Source: Bacillota bacterium
Lineage (GTDB): Bacteria > Bacillota_C > Negativicutes > JAEYSJ01
Assembly: GCA_023434855.1 (NCBI GenBank)
Contig: JAEYSJ010000384.1
Coordinates: forward strand, 1 to 64,000
DNA: 64,000 bases
Direction of reading: 5' to 3'
Part shown: piece by piece, positions 15,946-25,446 of the stretch
How the letters are laid out: each line of letters begins with the position of its first letter
Numbering within the stretch: position 1 is the stretch's first letter
The notes under the pieces: model-generated
What the model was told of the DNA's origin: nothing
What the model saw: the letters and a program-made list of their open reading frames with translations, nothing else
Databases searched by the model: none
Made by a program: the position numbers and the translations under genes

Positions 15946-16122
15946 TTTCTCATCCTCCATGAAGTTTCTTCCAATACAATACCAAAAAATCATGACAATT
16001 TTATGACATTACCTGTTTATATTTTTAGATTAATCTTGTTACGCTTGCTATATCCATTTTTCCTGTTGCAACAGGGGATGAGATGAGATAGAAGAACCGT
16101 CCCCATGTCTCATATTTACGGC

Positions 16123-16151
16123 AAAAAAAGGATTTGCATATTGGCAAACCC
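16123..16151 (-). terminator. terminator of tRNA-Ala
   Basis: On the minus strand GGGTTTGC-CAATAT-GCAAATCC (one G-U pair) is followed by seven T, 11 bases after the tRNA 3' end. Confidence 0.75.
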
Positions 16152-16161
16152 TTGGAATTTC

Positions 16162-16237
16162 TGGTGGAGATAAGCGGGATCGAACCGCTGGCCTCTTGAA
16201 TGCCATTCAAGCGCTCTCCCAGCTGAGCTATACCCCC
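16162..16237 (-). tRNA. tRNA-Ala (anticodon GGC)
   Basis: A 76-nt tRNA including the encoded CCA. The acceptor stem GGGGGTA/TATCTCC carries the alanine identity pair G3-U70. The anticodon stem CTTGA/TCAAG has loop ATGGCAT, giving GGC. The T-arm GGTTCGATCC is standard. Confidence 0.95.
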
Positions 16238-16263
16238 ACGTTATTATCTTGCTGACATTAGCT

Positions 16264-16293
16264 ATTATAACGTATGTAGCGATATGATGTCAA
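16264..16293 (-). promoter_or_regulatory. sigma-A promoter for tRNA-Ala
   Basis: Read on the minus strand, TTGACA (16293-16288), an 18-base spacer and TATAAT (16269-16264). Both boxes are perfect, about 27 bases before the tRNA. Confidence 0.8.
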
Positions 16294-16329
16294 CAGTCTT
16301 TCTTTACTATTCCTGCCGGGAAATATTAA

Positions 16330-17241
16330 CTAAAGAATCTTTTTATCAATTAGTTCTATGAGCTGGCCAATTTCCGGCTTGGATATTTGACCATCAGCTC
16401 CGATTACTAACCCTTTTTGCCGCATTTCCTCGTTAATCAATGAAGAGAAAATAATTGTAGGAAGAATCTGCAAATGACGGTCTGCTTTAATTCTCTTTAT
16501 CAGATGATGTCCGTCCATTTGCGGCATTTCAATATCTGTAATGACCAATTGCACCTTATTTTCAACAGGGGTCCCGTCGCTGATCAAAGCTTGCAATCCT
16601 TCCCAGGCTTCCTTCCCATTATTATATGCTTTGACATTTGCGTACCCGGAACTTTGCAGGGTATTTACCAAAAGTTCTCTTAACATAATTGAGTCTTCGG
16701 CAATTAATATGGTTTTGCTGTGTCGCATTTGGTCTAAATCGGGAGTACTCTGGGAAATTGAAGTCAGTTTTAGATTCATATCTGGGTTAATATCTGCCAC
16801 TATTTTTTCAAAATCCAACAGGACAATTATCTTTTCGTCCATCTTAATGATACCGACAACCATATCCGAATTAGTAATGCTGGGCGGTGGTTCCATCGCG
16901 GTCCAGGAAATCCTGTGGATGCGGGATACTTCATTTACCAAAAAACCCACATAAAAATTGTTTAGCTCGCTGACAATAATGTTTTGTCCGGCGGAATCCT
17001 GCTGACAGTCCAATACGCGTGGCAAATTTACCAGCGGCATAACCCGCCCCCTCAAGGTAAATACACCATCCACATAAGGATGGGAATGCGGCATTTTAGT
17101 AACAGTGACAGGGTTTATCACTTCTCTTACTTTCGCTACATTAATTCCATAATGTACCTTACCGACCGTGAATTCAATAATTTCAAATTCATTGGTACCT
17201 GTCTCAAGTAATATACCTTTTTGGGAAAATCCTTCATTCAT
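16330..17241 (-). CDS. cheV: chemotaxis protein CheV (CheW-REC fusion)
   Basis: Couples chemoreceptors to the CheA kinase and helps adaptation. A CheW-like domain (about residues 15-155) is followed by a response-regulator receiver domain (about 177-303) with acidic pocket AEDS and phospho-acceptor Asp236 in VITDIEMPQMDG. I start it at ATG 17241, eight bases after AGGGGG, giving 303 aa; the longer frame to 17286 lacks a ribosome binding site. It stands alone, away from any other chemotaxis gene in this window. Confidence 0.93.
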   Translation of the reverse strand: MNEGFSQKGILLETGTNEFEIIEFTVGKVHYGINVAKVREVINPVTVTKMPHSHPYVDGVFTLRGRVMPLVNLPRVLDCQQDSAGQNIIVSELNNFYVGFLVNEVSRIHRISWTAMEPPPSITNSDMVVGIIKMDEKIIVLLDFEKIVADINPDMNLKLTSISQSTPDLDQMRHSKTILIAEDSIMLRELLVNTLQSSGYANVKAYNNGKEAWEGLQALISDGTPVENKVQLVITDIEMPQMDGHHLIKRIKADRHLQILPTIIFSSLINEEMRQKGLVIGADGQISKPEIGQLIELIDKKIL

Positions 17242-17408
17242 ATAAACGCCCCCTGCCGTATTATTTGGCTGCCAAGCATGTAGCACAATTCTTTTAAATA
17301 AAGCTATATTCGCCCTCAGCAGGCTAAGGTTGGCTAACTATCCTATTGCATATACTAATTAATCTAATTTGACAAAGGCAATGGAAATTCCTGCATTAAT
17401 CACCTTAT

Positions 17409-17420
17409 TTCGACAAAAAT
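17409..17420 (-). promoter_or_regulatory. possible Spo0A box upstream of cheV
   Basis: The minus strand reads ATTTTTGTCGAA, containing the TGTCGAA core of the 0A box, about 170 bases before cheV. One short motif can occur by chance. It suggests, at most, sporulation control of cheV. Confidence 0.25.
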
Positions 17421-17466
17421 ATAGTAGAAATAATTTGTCACTCGAAAATTGTAGCTTTAACGGCTT

Positions 17467-18327
17467 TTAGCGAAGATATGTCCATCCTTCCCGCTGCTCT
17501 ATCAACCCTAATTTCATCAATTTGCCTATCGCTCTTTTAAATGCAGCTTTACTAATATTGAACTTTTCCTTAATAATTTCCGGCGCCGTATCATCGGTAT
17601 AGGGCATTTTTCCGGCACGAGAACGAAGAAACTCAAGTATTTCATCGGCATCAGCATCAATGGCATCTTCCTTAAGCGGACGCATCGATACATTAATACG
17701 TCCATCATCCCGCACAAAAGTTATGCGGACAGTGATCTCTTCACCTACTTTGGGACGTGATACCATTTCGTCATTATGTAAAAAAGCAATATAACGTTCT
17801 TTGGTAAACAGGAACGCTCCCTCTTCACTATAATTATATACTGAACCGGTTACCATATCGCCGGCTTTAGCCTCCGCAGCCGGTTTAGCTGCCCGCCTTA
17901 GTTCATCTTCGACTTCCATAGTCACAGCCTGCCGCCCGGATTTGTCGCGATATAACTTAACCCATACCTTATCCCCTTTGCGTACCTTGCCGCGCATCCC
18001 GGCAAAAGGCATGAATATACCCCTTTCACCGCCTATGTCCACAAAAGCCCCATCTTTTGAAGTATTAACTACAGTAACCCGGGCAACCTGTCCTTCCTTC
18101 ATTTGCGGCAAACGCATACTGGCTGCCAGCCGTCCCTTCGGATCAACATACAGATTAACTTTTACTTCATCGCCAACTGCCACTTCGTGCGTCTGTTGTG
18201 CTTTATGCAGCAGAATATCATCAGATGTATTCCCTGTACCGGCATCCAAAAAAGCCCCTAGTTCATTTACCCTGGCCACTTTGAGAGTTTCAATGCCGCC
18301 AGGCTTTAATTTCGCATTATTATTCAT
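17467..18327 (-). CDS. cvfB: S1 RNA-binding domain protein, CvfB/YitL type
   Basis: RNA-binding protein related to CvfB, which affects virulence-factor expression in Staphylococcus. About three S1-like OB domains (residues 15-70, 75-145, 150-220) precede a C-terminal winged helix ending in IGKLMKLGLIEQREGWTYL. The start is ATG 18327 with AGGTG six bases upstream; that motif overlaps the rsfS stop. The longer frame begins at GTG 18336. The product is 286 aa. It is cotranscribed with, and probably translationally coupled to, rsfS. Confidence 0.88.
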   Translation of the reverse strand: MNNNAKLKPGGIETLKVARVNELGAFLDAGTGNTSDDILLHKAQQTHEVAVGDEVKVNLYVDPKGRLAASMRLPQMKEGQVARVTVVNTSKDGAFVDIGGERGIFMPFAGMRGKVRKGDKVWVKLYRDKSGRQAVTMEVEDELRRAAKPAAEAKAGDMVTGSVYNYSEEGAFLFTKERYIAFLHNDEMVSRPKVGEEITVRITFVRDDGRINVSMRPLKEDAIDADADEILEFLRSRAGKMPYTDDTAPEIIKEKFNISKAAFKRAIGKLMKLGLIEQREGWTYLR

Positions 18328-18336
18328 CAAAATCAC

Positions 18337-18687
18337 CTAATCGATATACATATGGGATTTAGCATCGCCCCACAATCGTTCCAGGTTATAAAAGTTTCTA
18401 TCCTCTTCCACAAAGATGTGAACTACACATGTCCCGTAGTCGAGTAAAATCCACCTTCCCTCACGGTAGCCTTCTTTGTGCAACAATTTAATACCGGACT
18501 CCTCAAGCTTCTCCTCTATATTGTCAGCGATTGCCTGTACTTGAGTAGTAGAGTTGGCACTACAAATAATGAAATAGTCAGTAACCATTGAAATATTCTG
18601 CATATCGAGAATAGTAATATCTTTGGCTTTTTTATCACTGGCCGCCTTGGCAATCATTTCAGGCATATCAATCGTAATTTCGGTCAT
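18337..18687 (-). CDS. rsfS: ribosomal silencing factor RsfS
   Basis: Binds ribosomal protein L14 and blocks 30S-50S joining in starved cells. The 116-aa product shows the family core: DIQNIS-like segment near residue 27, DYFIICSANSTTQVQAI, then GRWILLDYGTCVVHIF. ATG at 18687 follows GGGAGG. In many Firmicutes the order is nadD-yqeK-rsfS; here an LCP gene separates yqeK from rsfS. Confidence 0.95.
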   Translation of the reverse strand: MTEITIDMPEMIAKAASDKKAKDITILDMQNISMVTDYFIICSANSTTQVQAIADNIEEKLEESGIKLLHKEGYREGRWILLDYGTCVVHIFVEEDRNFYNLERLWGDAKSHMYID

Positions 18688-18840
18688 GCTGTACCTCCCG
18701 GAAATATAAATTAACCTATTTTAGTTATTTTCATTACAGGAATATTCTATTCTTGCAAAACATCAAGTTTCCTGCAAAAAAAATAAGAAAACCGCTAACG
18801 CGGCCTTTTGGTGTCATTACGAACGCAATTTCTTATATTT

Positions 18841-18872
18841 AGAAAAAGCCTGTAGTGCAATCACTACAGGCT
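18841..18872 (-). terminator. terminator after the LCP gene
   Basis: AGCCTGTAGTG (18847-18857) pairs perfectly with CACTACAGGCT (18862-18872). On the minus strand it ends in TTTTTCT. It lies five bases after the LCP stop. A smaller GC hairpin with a T run (about 18792-18808) follows further downstream. Confidence 0.85.
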
Positions 18873-18877
18873 CTACA

Positions 18878-19852
18878 TCAATTGCTCCGGGTAGTATCGT
18901 TAAAAACCCCGCTCATTTTAGCATTATCTGTCGCAAATATTCTTTCAACCATTAGCCTTGTCTGTTCCTTATCCGGAACCCAGTAACTCAAACCATCAAT
19001 GGTTGCAAAAGTACCGGGCACCATTTCAGCTTGCAGTCCGCTGGCACGGAAGGTTTTTAAAGTATTAGCCAGTTTTACCATAGTAAGCAAACTCATATCC
19101 GTTTGTACGTATTTATTAATCGTGCTCGCCAAAGCCGGCAGTTTTATGATGGTGCCTGCCTGTAACATTTCACTGCTAAGCGCTTTTAAAAAACGTTGCT
19201 GACGTTGAACCCGGCCAATATCACCAAGTTCATCGTGACGGTATCGTACATATTCACCTGCTTTTTCCCCATCCAAATGCTGATATCCTTTGTTAAGGTG
19301 AATACTTAGATTAGCATAGGGATCTTCATAGTTCATATCATTCTCAACATATAAATCTACCCCACCGAGAATATCAACAACTTTTATAAATGCCTGCCAC
19401 TCAATTACTACATAATAGTTGATAGGAATATGCAATAATTCCTCAACTGTACGCTCAGATAAATCGGAACCGCCATACGCATAGGCATGAGTAATTTTAT
19501 CATACCCCTTGCGCCCGGGAATGCTGACTTTGGTATCACGGGGAATTGATAACAGATTGATACTACTGTCTTCAGGATTAATACTTGCCACCATCATCGT
19601 ATCAGACCGCTGTGGCGCGCCCGGAACCTCGTTGTCACCGTCATCTAAACCAAGCAATAGTATATTAATTCGTTTGTTTAAAACATCTGAGTGTTTATTT
19701 GCCGTTGTTTTTGCAGTTGTTGAAATACTTCCGTTTAACGCGCTTGTAATAGCATATACCGCCCCCCAGACCAATGAGGTTACAGCCGCAAGCAGGATAG
19801 CAACAACAATGAATACCCTTGCCCAACGGATTCTGCGACGCGTAGAAGCCAT
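18878..19852 (-). CDS. LytR-CpsA-Psr (LCP) family cell-wall ligase
   Basis: Membrane enzyme that transfers undecaprenyl-linked glycopolymers (teichoic acid, capsule or similar) to peptidoglycan. An N-terminal transmembrane segment (about residues 12-36) precedes the LCP domain with NILLLGLDDGD, RSDTMMVASI, SIPRDTKVSIPG and YVRYRHDELGDIGRVQRQQ, including the conserved Arg and Asp residues. The 324 aa begin at ATG 19852 after GGAGG. It lies between yqeK and rsfS and has its own terminator, so it separates these two normally linked genes. Confidence 0.93.
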   Translation of the reverse strand: MASTRRRIRWARVFIVVAILLAAVTSLVWGAVYAITSALNGSISTTAKTTANKHSDVLNKRINILLLGLDDGDNEVPGAPQRSDTMMVASINPEDSSINLLSIPRDTKVSIPGRKGYDKITHAYAYGGSDLSERTVEELLHIPINYYVVIEWQAFIKVVDILGGVDLYVENDMNYEDPYANLSIHLNKGYQHLDGEKAGEYVRYRHDELGDIGRVQRQQRFLKALSSEMLQAGTIIKLPALASTINKYVQTDMSLLTMVKLANTLKTFRASGLQAEMVPGTFATIDGLSYWVPDKEQTRLMVERIFATDNAKMSGVFNDTTRSN

Positions 19853-19945
19853 ATAAACCGCCTCCTTCCTAAAAACATAAGAAAAGAATTCTTATGTCGC
19901 AAAAAGCGCTTAACTATCCCCGAAGTAACATATATAAAATATTTT

Positions 19946-20524
19946 CTATCTGTCAATTGCCTGCATTTTTATTAATAAACTATTGCGTCCGGCAACTGTG
20001 GCCGGATGAATTAAACCGCCTTCCCCGACGATATATCGTAAGGTCTGATCATAAGCGGCCAGTAAAGCTGCTTCTAAATCTTTTTCAGCTAATAGCCGCA
20101 GCTTGTCTACCCCAGGACAAGAACGTCCCGGTTCAATAAAATCGGCCAGATAGATAATTTTATCAAGCAACGTCATCTCCGGTCCACCTACTGTATGCGA
20201 AACAATAGCCCGGCAAATTTCAATATCATCTATTCCATATTCCACACGGGCCACTTCAGCTCCTAAAGGTGCATGCAATAAAACAGGTTCTTGACGTTCT
20301 ACATCATCAACCACTATACCAAAGGCTTCAGCCCTTTGCAATAGGGTATTCCTGGGGATCTCCCGCGCACAATCATGCAAAATGCCTGCTGTTTGCGCTT
20401 TGTTCGTATCAGCGCCGAACCTTTCGGCCAAGATCACGGCAGTTTCGCTTACCCCCATAGAATGTTTATATCTTTTCGCCGATAAACGTTGGGCCAACTT
20501 TTTTGTAATAGTTTCATAATCCAT
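19946..20524 (-). CDS. yqeK: YqeK, HD-domain Ap4A hydrolase
   Basis: HD superfamily phosphohydrolase; the family hydrolyses diadenosine tetraphosphate symmetrically to ADP. The metal ligands are in KHSMGVSE (His near 21), AGILHDCARE (HD near 50) and LHAPLGAE, with IVSHTVG and ADFIEPGR downstream. The length of 192 aa is usual. ATG at 20524 has GGGTGA upstream. It follows the RRM gene and a terminator, so it probably has its own promoter, unlike the compact nadD-yqeK arrangement of Bacillus. Confidence 0.92.
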   Translation of the reverse strand: MDYETITKKLAQRLSAKRYKHSMGVSETAVILAERFGADTNKAQTAGILHDCAREIPRNTLLQRAEAFGIVVDDVERQEPVLLHAPLGAEVARVEYGIDDIEICRAIVSHTVGGPEMTLLDKIIYLADFIEPGRSCPGVDKLRLLAEKDLEAALLAAYDQTLRYIVGEGGLIHPATVAGRNSLLIKMQAIDR

Positions 20525-20573
20525 CTAAATCACCCGTGTGATAAAATTCGCTAATACTTCCCTAAATCCTTCT

Positions 20574-20607
20574 TAAAAAAAACAAAAGCCTCCTTTATTT
20601 AGGAGGC
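20574..20607 (-). terminator. terminator after the RRM protein gene
   Basis: On the minus strand GCCTCCT-AAATAA-AGGAGGC is followed by TTTTGTTTTTTTT. It separates the RRM gene from yqeK. Confidence 0.85.
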
Positions 20608-20641
20608 ATTTTACGCCAAGAATTGCCGTATAATTGCGTTA

Positions 20642-20893
20642 TTAGCCCTGGCGAGGCTTTGCTTCATTGACTACAATCTGACGTCCGCCAAAATCACTGC
20701 CATTCATAGAAGAAATCATCTTGTCGGCATCATCATCTTCTACTTCAACGAAACCAAAGCCTCTTGAACGGCCTGTTTCTTTATCGGTAATAATTCTGCT
20801 TGAAATCACCGTACCATGTGCGCGGAAAGCATCAGCCAAGCTGGTATCGGTAGTGGACCATGGTAGATTGCCCACATAGAGAGTTTTTGCCAT
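20642..20893 (-). CDS. RRM-domain RNA-binding protein
   Basis: A single RNA recognition motif. RNP2 is LYVGNL near residue 5 and RNP1 is RGFGFVEV near residue 45, with the aromatic RNA-contact residues present. I start it at ATG 20893 with GAGGTGA upstream, giving 83 aa; the longer frame to 21013 lies in the nadD leader and is not supported. Such small RRM proteins occur in cyanobacteria and some anaerobes and may act as RNA chaperones or in cold response (inference). It sits between nadD and yqeK, with its own terminator. Confidence 0.93.
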   Translation of the reverse strand: MAKTLYVGNLPWSTTDTSLADAFRAHGTVISSRIITDKETGRSRGFGFVEVEDDDADKMISSMNGSDFGGRQIVVNEAKPRQG

Positions 20894-21024
20894 CGGGGAA
20901 ATCACCTCTCTTTCCATGAATTCTAAATATGCTGCATTAACATTATTTGCGTATTGATGGTATTTCATGCCTGCCTTTATTTGGATAGCAAGAGGCTGCC
21001 GCAAATGGCCCATCTGCCAGTTTT

Positions 21025-21642
21025 TTAACCACTGTACAATCCTTCTTTTAAAATATAGCTTTCCACGCTTTCCGGAACAATGTATTTTATCGAACGCCCA
21101 TTTTTTACACGCTCCCTGATATCGGTAGATGATATCTCAAGCGCAGGAGCTGCCAGGCGGTGAATCGCTGTGCGTCCTTTATTGCCAAACAGTTTGATTA
21201 CAGCATCAAGTGTGCTTATACAGCCGGGACGGGTTACTGAGATAAAATGGCATAGTTCAAGTAAACGGTCAATATCTTTCCAGGTAGTTAAATCCTGTAC
21301 AGCATCGGTGCCGGTAATAAAGTAAAAATCAGTTTGTACACCATATAGTTCAATTAATTCCACTACTGTGTCGATAGTATAGGAAGGACCCGGCCTCTCC
21401 ATTTCAATTGACGAAACATAAAAATGGGGATTAGAGTATGTAGCCATAACAGTCATAATATAACGATGCATCGATGGAGTAACCAGCGAATCTTGCTTAT
21501 GCGGAGGATTGGCGGCAGGTATAAATAAGACCTTATCCAGGCCATATTCAATTCGTACTGCTTCAGCGATTACCAGGTGGCCGATATGAATAGGGTCAAA
21601 CGTTCCACCCATTATGCCAACCTTGCGTTTGGTGTCTAACAT
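21025..21642 (-). CDS. nadD: nicotinate-nucleotide adenylyltransferase
   Basis: Forms nicotinic acid adenine dinucleotide from NaMN and ATP in NAD synthesis. The nucleotidyltransferase signature GGTFDPIHIGHL is at residues 12-23 and the second motif ISSTDIRERVKNGRSIKYIVP is near the C-terminus. The length of 205 aa is standard. ATG at 21642 follows GGGGAGAG. Confidence 0.95.
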   Translation of the reverse strand: MLDTKRKVGIMGGTFDPIHIGHLVIAEAVRIEYGLDKVLFIPAANPPHKQDSLVTPSMHRYIMTVMATYSNPHFYVSSIEMERPGPSYTIDTVVELIELYGVQTDFYFITGTDAVQDLTTWKDIDRLLELCHFISVTRPGCISTLDAVIKLFGNKGRTAIHRLAAPALEISSTDIRERVKNGRSIKYIVPESVESYILKEGLYSG

Positions 21643-21742
21643 TAAGGCACTCTCCCCATATATGACATTTTTGCAAATAATAATATATCAAGCTGCTCAT
21701 CAAGTATATTACTAAACAGGCAATATGGCAAAATTACCGTCC

Positions 21743-21880
21743 TCAACTTAAAATATCGACCGCAACTCGGACGATAGCCATAACGGCAGCAATAATGATT
21801 ACCGCCCTGATATAATCCATAATATCATGCCTGGCTTTATCAGATTTCAAATAATTTATGATAGCATATATATAGCCCAT
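21743..21880 (-). CDS. small membrane protein of unknown function (45 aa)
   Basis: ATG at 21880 follows a strong GGAGG with five-base spacing. The frame runs 45 codons to TGA. The product starts MGYIYAIINYLKSDKARHDI and continues as one hydrophobic helix (about residues 26-43), so it should be a single-pass membrane peptide. It stands in the nadD-proB interval on the same strand as both. I do not recognise the family. The ribosome binding site and amphipathic-then-hydrophobic layout support coding. Confidence 0.6.
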   Translation of the reverse strand: MGYIYAIINYLKSDKARHDIMDYIRAVIIIAAVMAIVRVAVDILS

Positions 21881-22000
21881 AAAATCCTCCAAATTATTCC
21901 TATTCATATTCTATCATAAGATTCATAATAATATAATATTTTAAAAAAATATTGCCTAATGACGCACGTACTAAAGATTTGGCCGACAATCAATACTATG

Positions 22001-22030
22001 AAGCAAAAAGCAGCCATATAGACTGCTTTT
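22001..22030 (-). terminator. terminator downstream of proB
   Basis: AAAAGCAG (22006-22013) pairs with CTGCTTTT (22023-22030), and on the minus strand a T run follows. It lies about 100 bases after the proB stop and before the 45-aa ORF. Confidence 0.7.
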
Positions 22031-22123
22031 GGCCGGATCTTACAATATTACTTATAGATACCGCATTGCTTCCGGACAACCGCTAAGATTCTCTCCGGCC
22101 ATTGAAAAGAGACTGGTTCAAGA

Positions 22124-23251
22124 TTAAATCAACAATACCATATTATCGCGATGTACAACCTCATCGTACGGTTTACAGCCCAAAATCGCAGCAATCTCAT
22201 TAGTATGAGCACCCATAATTTTTTGCACTTCTTCTACAGCATAATTAGCTAAACCTCTGGCAATTTCCCTGCCTTCCAGAGTAGTAATACTAATAGTGCT
22301 TCCATGCTCAAAATCACCATTAACTTTTTTGATACCGGCAGCAAGCAAACTTGAGCCACCTGCCAAAATAGCCTGTTCACAGCCTTTATCAATCGTCACC
22401 TTGCCGCGAATTCGCGCGCCGAAAGCCAGCCAGCGCTTACGTATCTGCAAACGGTTTTCCCTCGATAAAAAAATAGTACCCGCATTGACACCGTTTAATA
22501 TATCGCGCACTACACCGTCCCGGCAACCAGAGGCAATAACCATGGTTACTCCGGAATTGACGGCAATTTTCCCGGCCTGAATTTTTGTATACATTCCGCC
22601 GGTACCTCGCAGTGAGCCGGGTTCCCCGGACAACGCTTCAATTTCCGGCGTAATATCACTGATCTCCGGAATAAGCCGGGCCTTGGGATTTTTTTGCGGA
22701 TTATCCGTATATACTCCTTCTATGTCTGACAGGATAATTAGCACATCAGCATCTACAATACTTGCCACCATTGCAGATAACGTGTCATTATCACCAATTT
22801 TCAACTCGTCAATAGCTACTGCATCATTTTCATTGATAACCGGAATAACACCCATCTGCAAAAGGGTCAACAAGGCATTGCGGGAGTTGGCATAGCGTTT
22901 GCGTTTAACCGAATCCTCCCTGGTTAACAACACTTGCGCTACTACCTGGCCATACTCAGCAAATAATTTCTCATAAGTATGCATCAATATTCCTTGACCG
23001 ACAGCAGCAACTGCCTGTTTTTCCGGAATAGTCTTTGGTTTTTCCTTTAGCCCCAGACGATCCATCCCTGCACCGACAGCGCCGGAAGTAACCAGGATTA
23101 TCTCCTTGCCTTGGTTCGCCAGATCAGATAATTCCCTTACCATTTTTTCAATACGAAAAAAGTTTAACTTGCCAGTACTGTGGGACAATGTACTGGTACC
23201 GACTTTCACCACCAAACGCTTGGCGGTAGCCAAATTATCTCTGGTAAACAT
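22124..23251 (-). CDS. proB: glutamate 5-kinase with PUA domain
   Basis: First enzyme of proline synthesis: phosphorylates the gamma-carboxyl of glutamate. The amino acid kinase domain (about 1-255) has VKVGTSTL, VTSGAVGAG and GTGGMYTKIQAG; a C-terminal PUA domain follows (about 275-365). I start it at ATG 23251, about eight bases after GGGGG, giving 375 aa; the frame extends to 23281 without a ribosome binding site. proA is not adjacent. It follows yhbY and obgE, with a palindromic repeat between. Confidence 0.94.
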   Translation of the reverse strand: MFTRDNLATAKRLVVKVGTSTLSHSTGKLNFFRIEKMVRELSDLANQGKEIILVTSGAVGAGMDRLGLKEKPKTIPEKQAVAAVGQGILMHTYEKLFAEYGQVVAQVLLTREDSVKRKRYANSRNALLTLLQMGVIPVINENDAVAIDELKIGDNDTLSAMVASIVDADVLIILSDIEGVYTDNPQKNPKARLIPEISDITPEIEALSGEPGSLRGTGGMYTKIQAGKIAVNSGVTMVIASGCRDGVVRDILNGVNAGTIFLSRENRLQIRKRWLAFGARIRGKVTIDKGCEQAILAGGSSLLAAGIKKVNGDFEHGSTISITTLEGREIARGLANYAVEEVQKIMGAHTNEIAAILGCKPYDEVVHRDNMVLLI

Positions 23252-23326
23252 CCTTCTCTCCCCCACCTGCCTGTTGGCCATTGGTGCTAAGAAAACGCGA
23301 TTGCACTTGAAATATTAAAAACCTTC

Positions 23327-23406
23327 TAACCGCCAAGAACGCCAAGACCGCCAAAGGAATTTTATAATAGCAAACCCCTTGGCGTCCTTGGCGCTCTTGG
23401 CGGTTA
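23327..23406. repeat. palindromic element of 9-nt CGCCAAG units, copy 1
   Basis: The left arm carries three tandem 9-nt units of the form NCGCCAAGN after TAAC. The right arm (about 23377-23406) is the inverted counterpart and ends in GGTTA. The arms pair along almost their whole length; mismatches fall at the unit joints. The element fills the gap between proB and yhbY. Related copies are at 25585 and 49878. It is not a typical terminator because the T run is missing. Confidence 0.85.
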
Positions 23407-23421
23407 AATATTATAGCTCAG

Positions 23422-23721
23422 CTATGGCAGTTCAATCCTGGCATTTTCCGGATTTCGTTTATATAGCAGGCCGTTGCGGCCAATAATCTGCACAAGTTCA
23501 GCCCCTGTAGCCTCAGCTAACACGCTGATTGCCTCCGCTGGCTCAGCGGGACTGTTTTGCAGCACCCGCACTTTAATCAATTCACGGGCAGTCAGCACAT
23601 CTTCCGCACTAGTAATCACCGAGCCAATTACTCCGGCTTTGCCGATTTGCACAACCGGATCTAAAGTACTGCCTATAGCCCGTAAATAACGTTTCTGTTT
23701 TCCTGTAAGTGTACTAAGCAA
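23422..23721 (-). CDS. yhbY: YhbY, ribosome assembly RNA-binding protein
   Basis: CRM-domain protein that associates with pre-50S particles. The 99-aa product starts LTGKQKRYLRAIGSTLDPVVQIGKAG and includes the GRNGLLYKR loop typical of the family. The start is TTG at 23721, nine bases after GGGGG. It lies between obgE and proB, among other ribosome maturation genes. Confidence 0.93.
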   Translation of the reverse strand: MLSTLTGKQKRYLRAIGSTLDPVVQIGKAGVIGSVITSAEDVLTARELIKVRVLQNSPAEPAEAISVLAEATGAELVQIIGRNGLLYKRNPENARIELP

Positions 23722-23831
23722 AAATAAAATCCCCCTAGAAATATTTCAAAACTTCCATTTGGATCAATGCTTTATATCGCAACATTTGGAACCGGTCTTT
23801 TCAAATAAGTACGCAATCTTTCAAACATACT

Positions 23832-25208
<1,377 letters not shown>

Positions 25209-25218
25209 TCAGCAACGA

Positions 25219-25446
25219 TCAGGCTTTACGCTGGCAATTAACCTGTTGTACATGCATGCGTAGCGGGTCCGACACCAAATTAGGGTCTTTAGCCATATCC
25301 TCAATATATTTCATTGCTTTTTCCGATCTTCCAAGCTGCAGCATGGCATGAATAACCTGTATATGATTAATAAAATCATGGCGTTGCACCTTAAGCAGCC
25401 TGATTAGCTCGTCACACACATCAGTATTTGCCGTTTTAATTGCCAT
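25219..25446 (-). CDS. Spo0B-like phosphotransferase, helical hairpin only
   Basis: A 75-aa protein with the Spo0B alpha-helical hairpin. The motif RHDFINHIQVI (phospho-acceptor candidate His23) matches the RHDWMNKLQ type of Bacillus Spo0B. In Bacillus, Spo0B (about 190 aa) passes phosphate from Spo0F to Spo0A and carries a C-terminal ATPase-like fold; here that domain is absent and only 115 bases remain before obgE. Position between rpmA and obgE is that of Bacillus spo0B, so orthology is likely. I start it at ATG 25446 after GGAAGGAAGG; the frame extends to 25467. Whether it functions as a phosphotransferase is open. Confidence 0.8.
   Translation of the reverse strand: MAIKTANTDVCDELIRLLKVQRHDFINHIQVIHAMLQLGRSEKAMKYIEDMAKDPNLVSDPLRMHVQQVNCQRKA

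Noticed and set aside
20894..21013. N-terminal extension of the RRM protein
   Set aside because: The 40 extra codons precede a good ribosome binding site at the RRM start and match nothing in RRM proteins.
23327..23406. Possible CRISPR array or simple terminator
   Set aside because: The units are 9 nt, arranged as an inverted pair without spacers, and no T run follows. It is a palindromic repeat.
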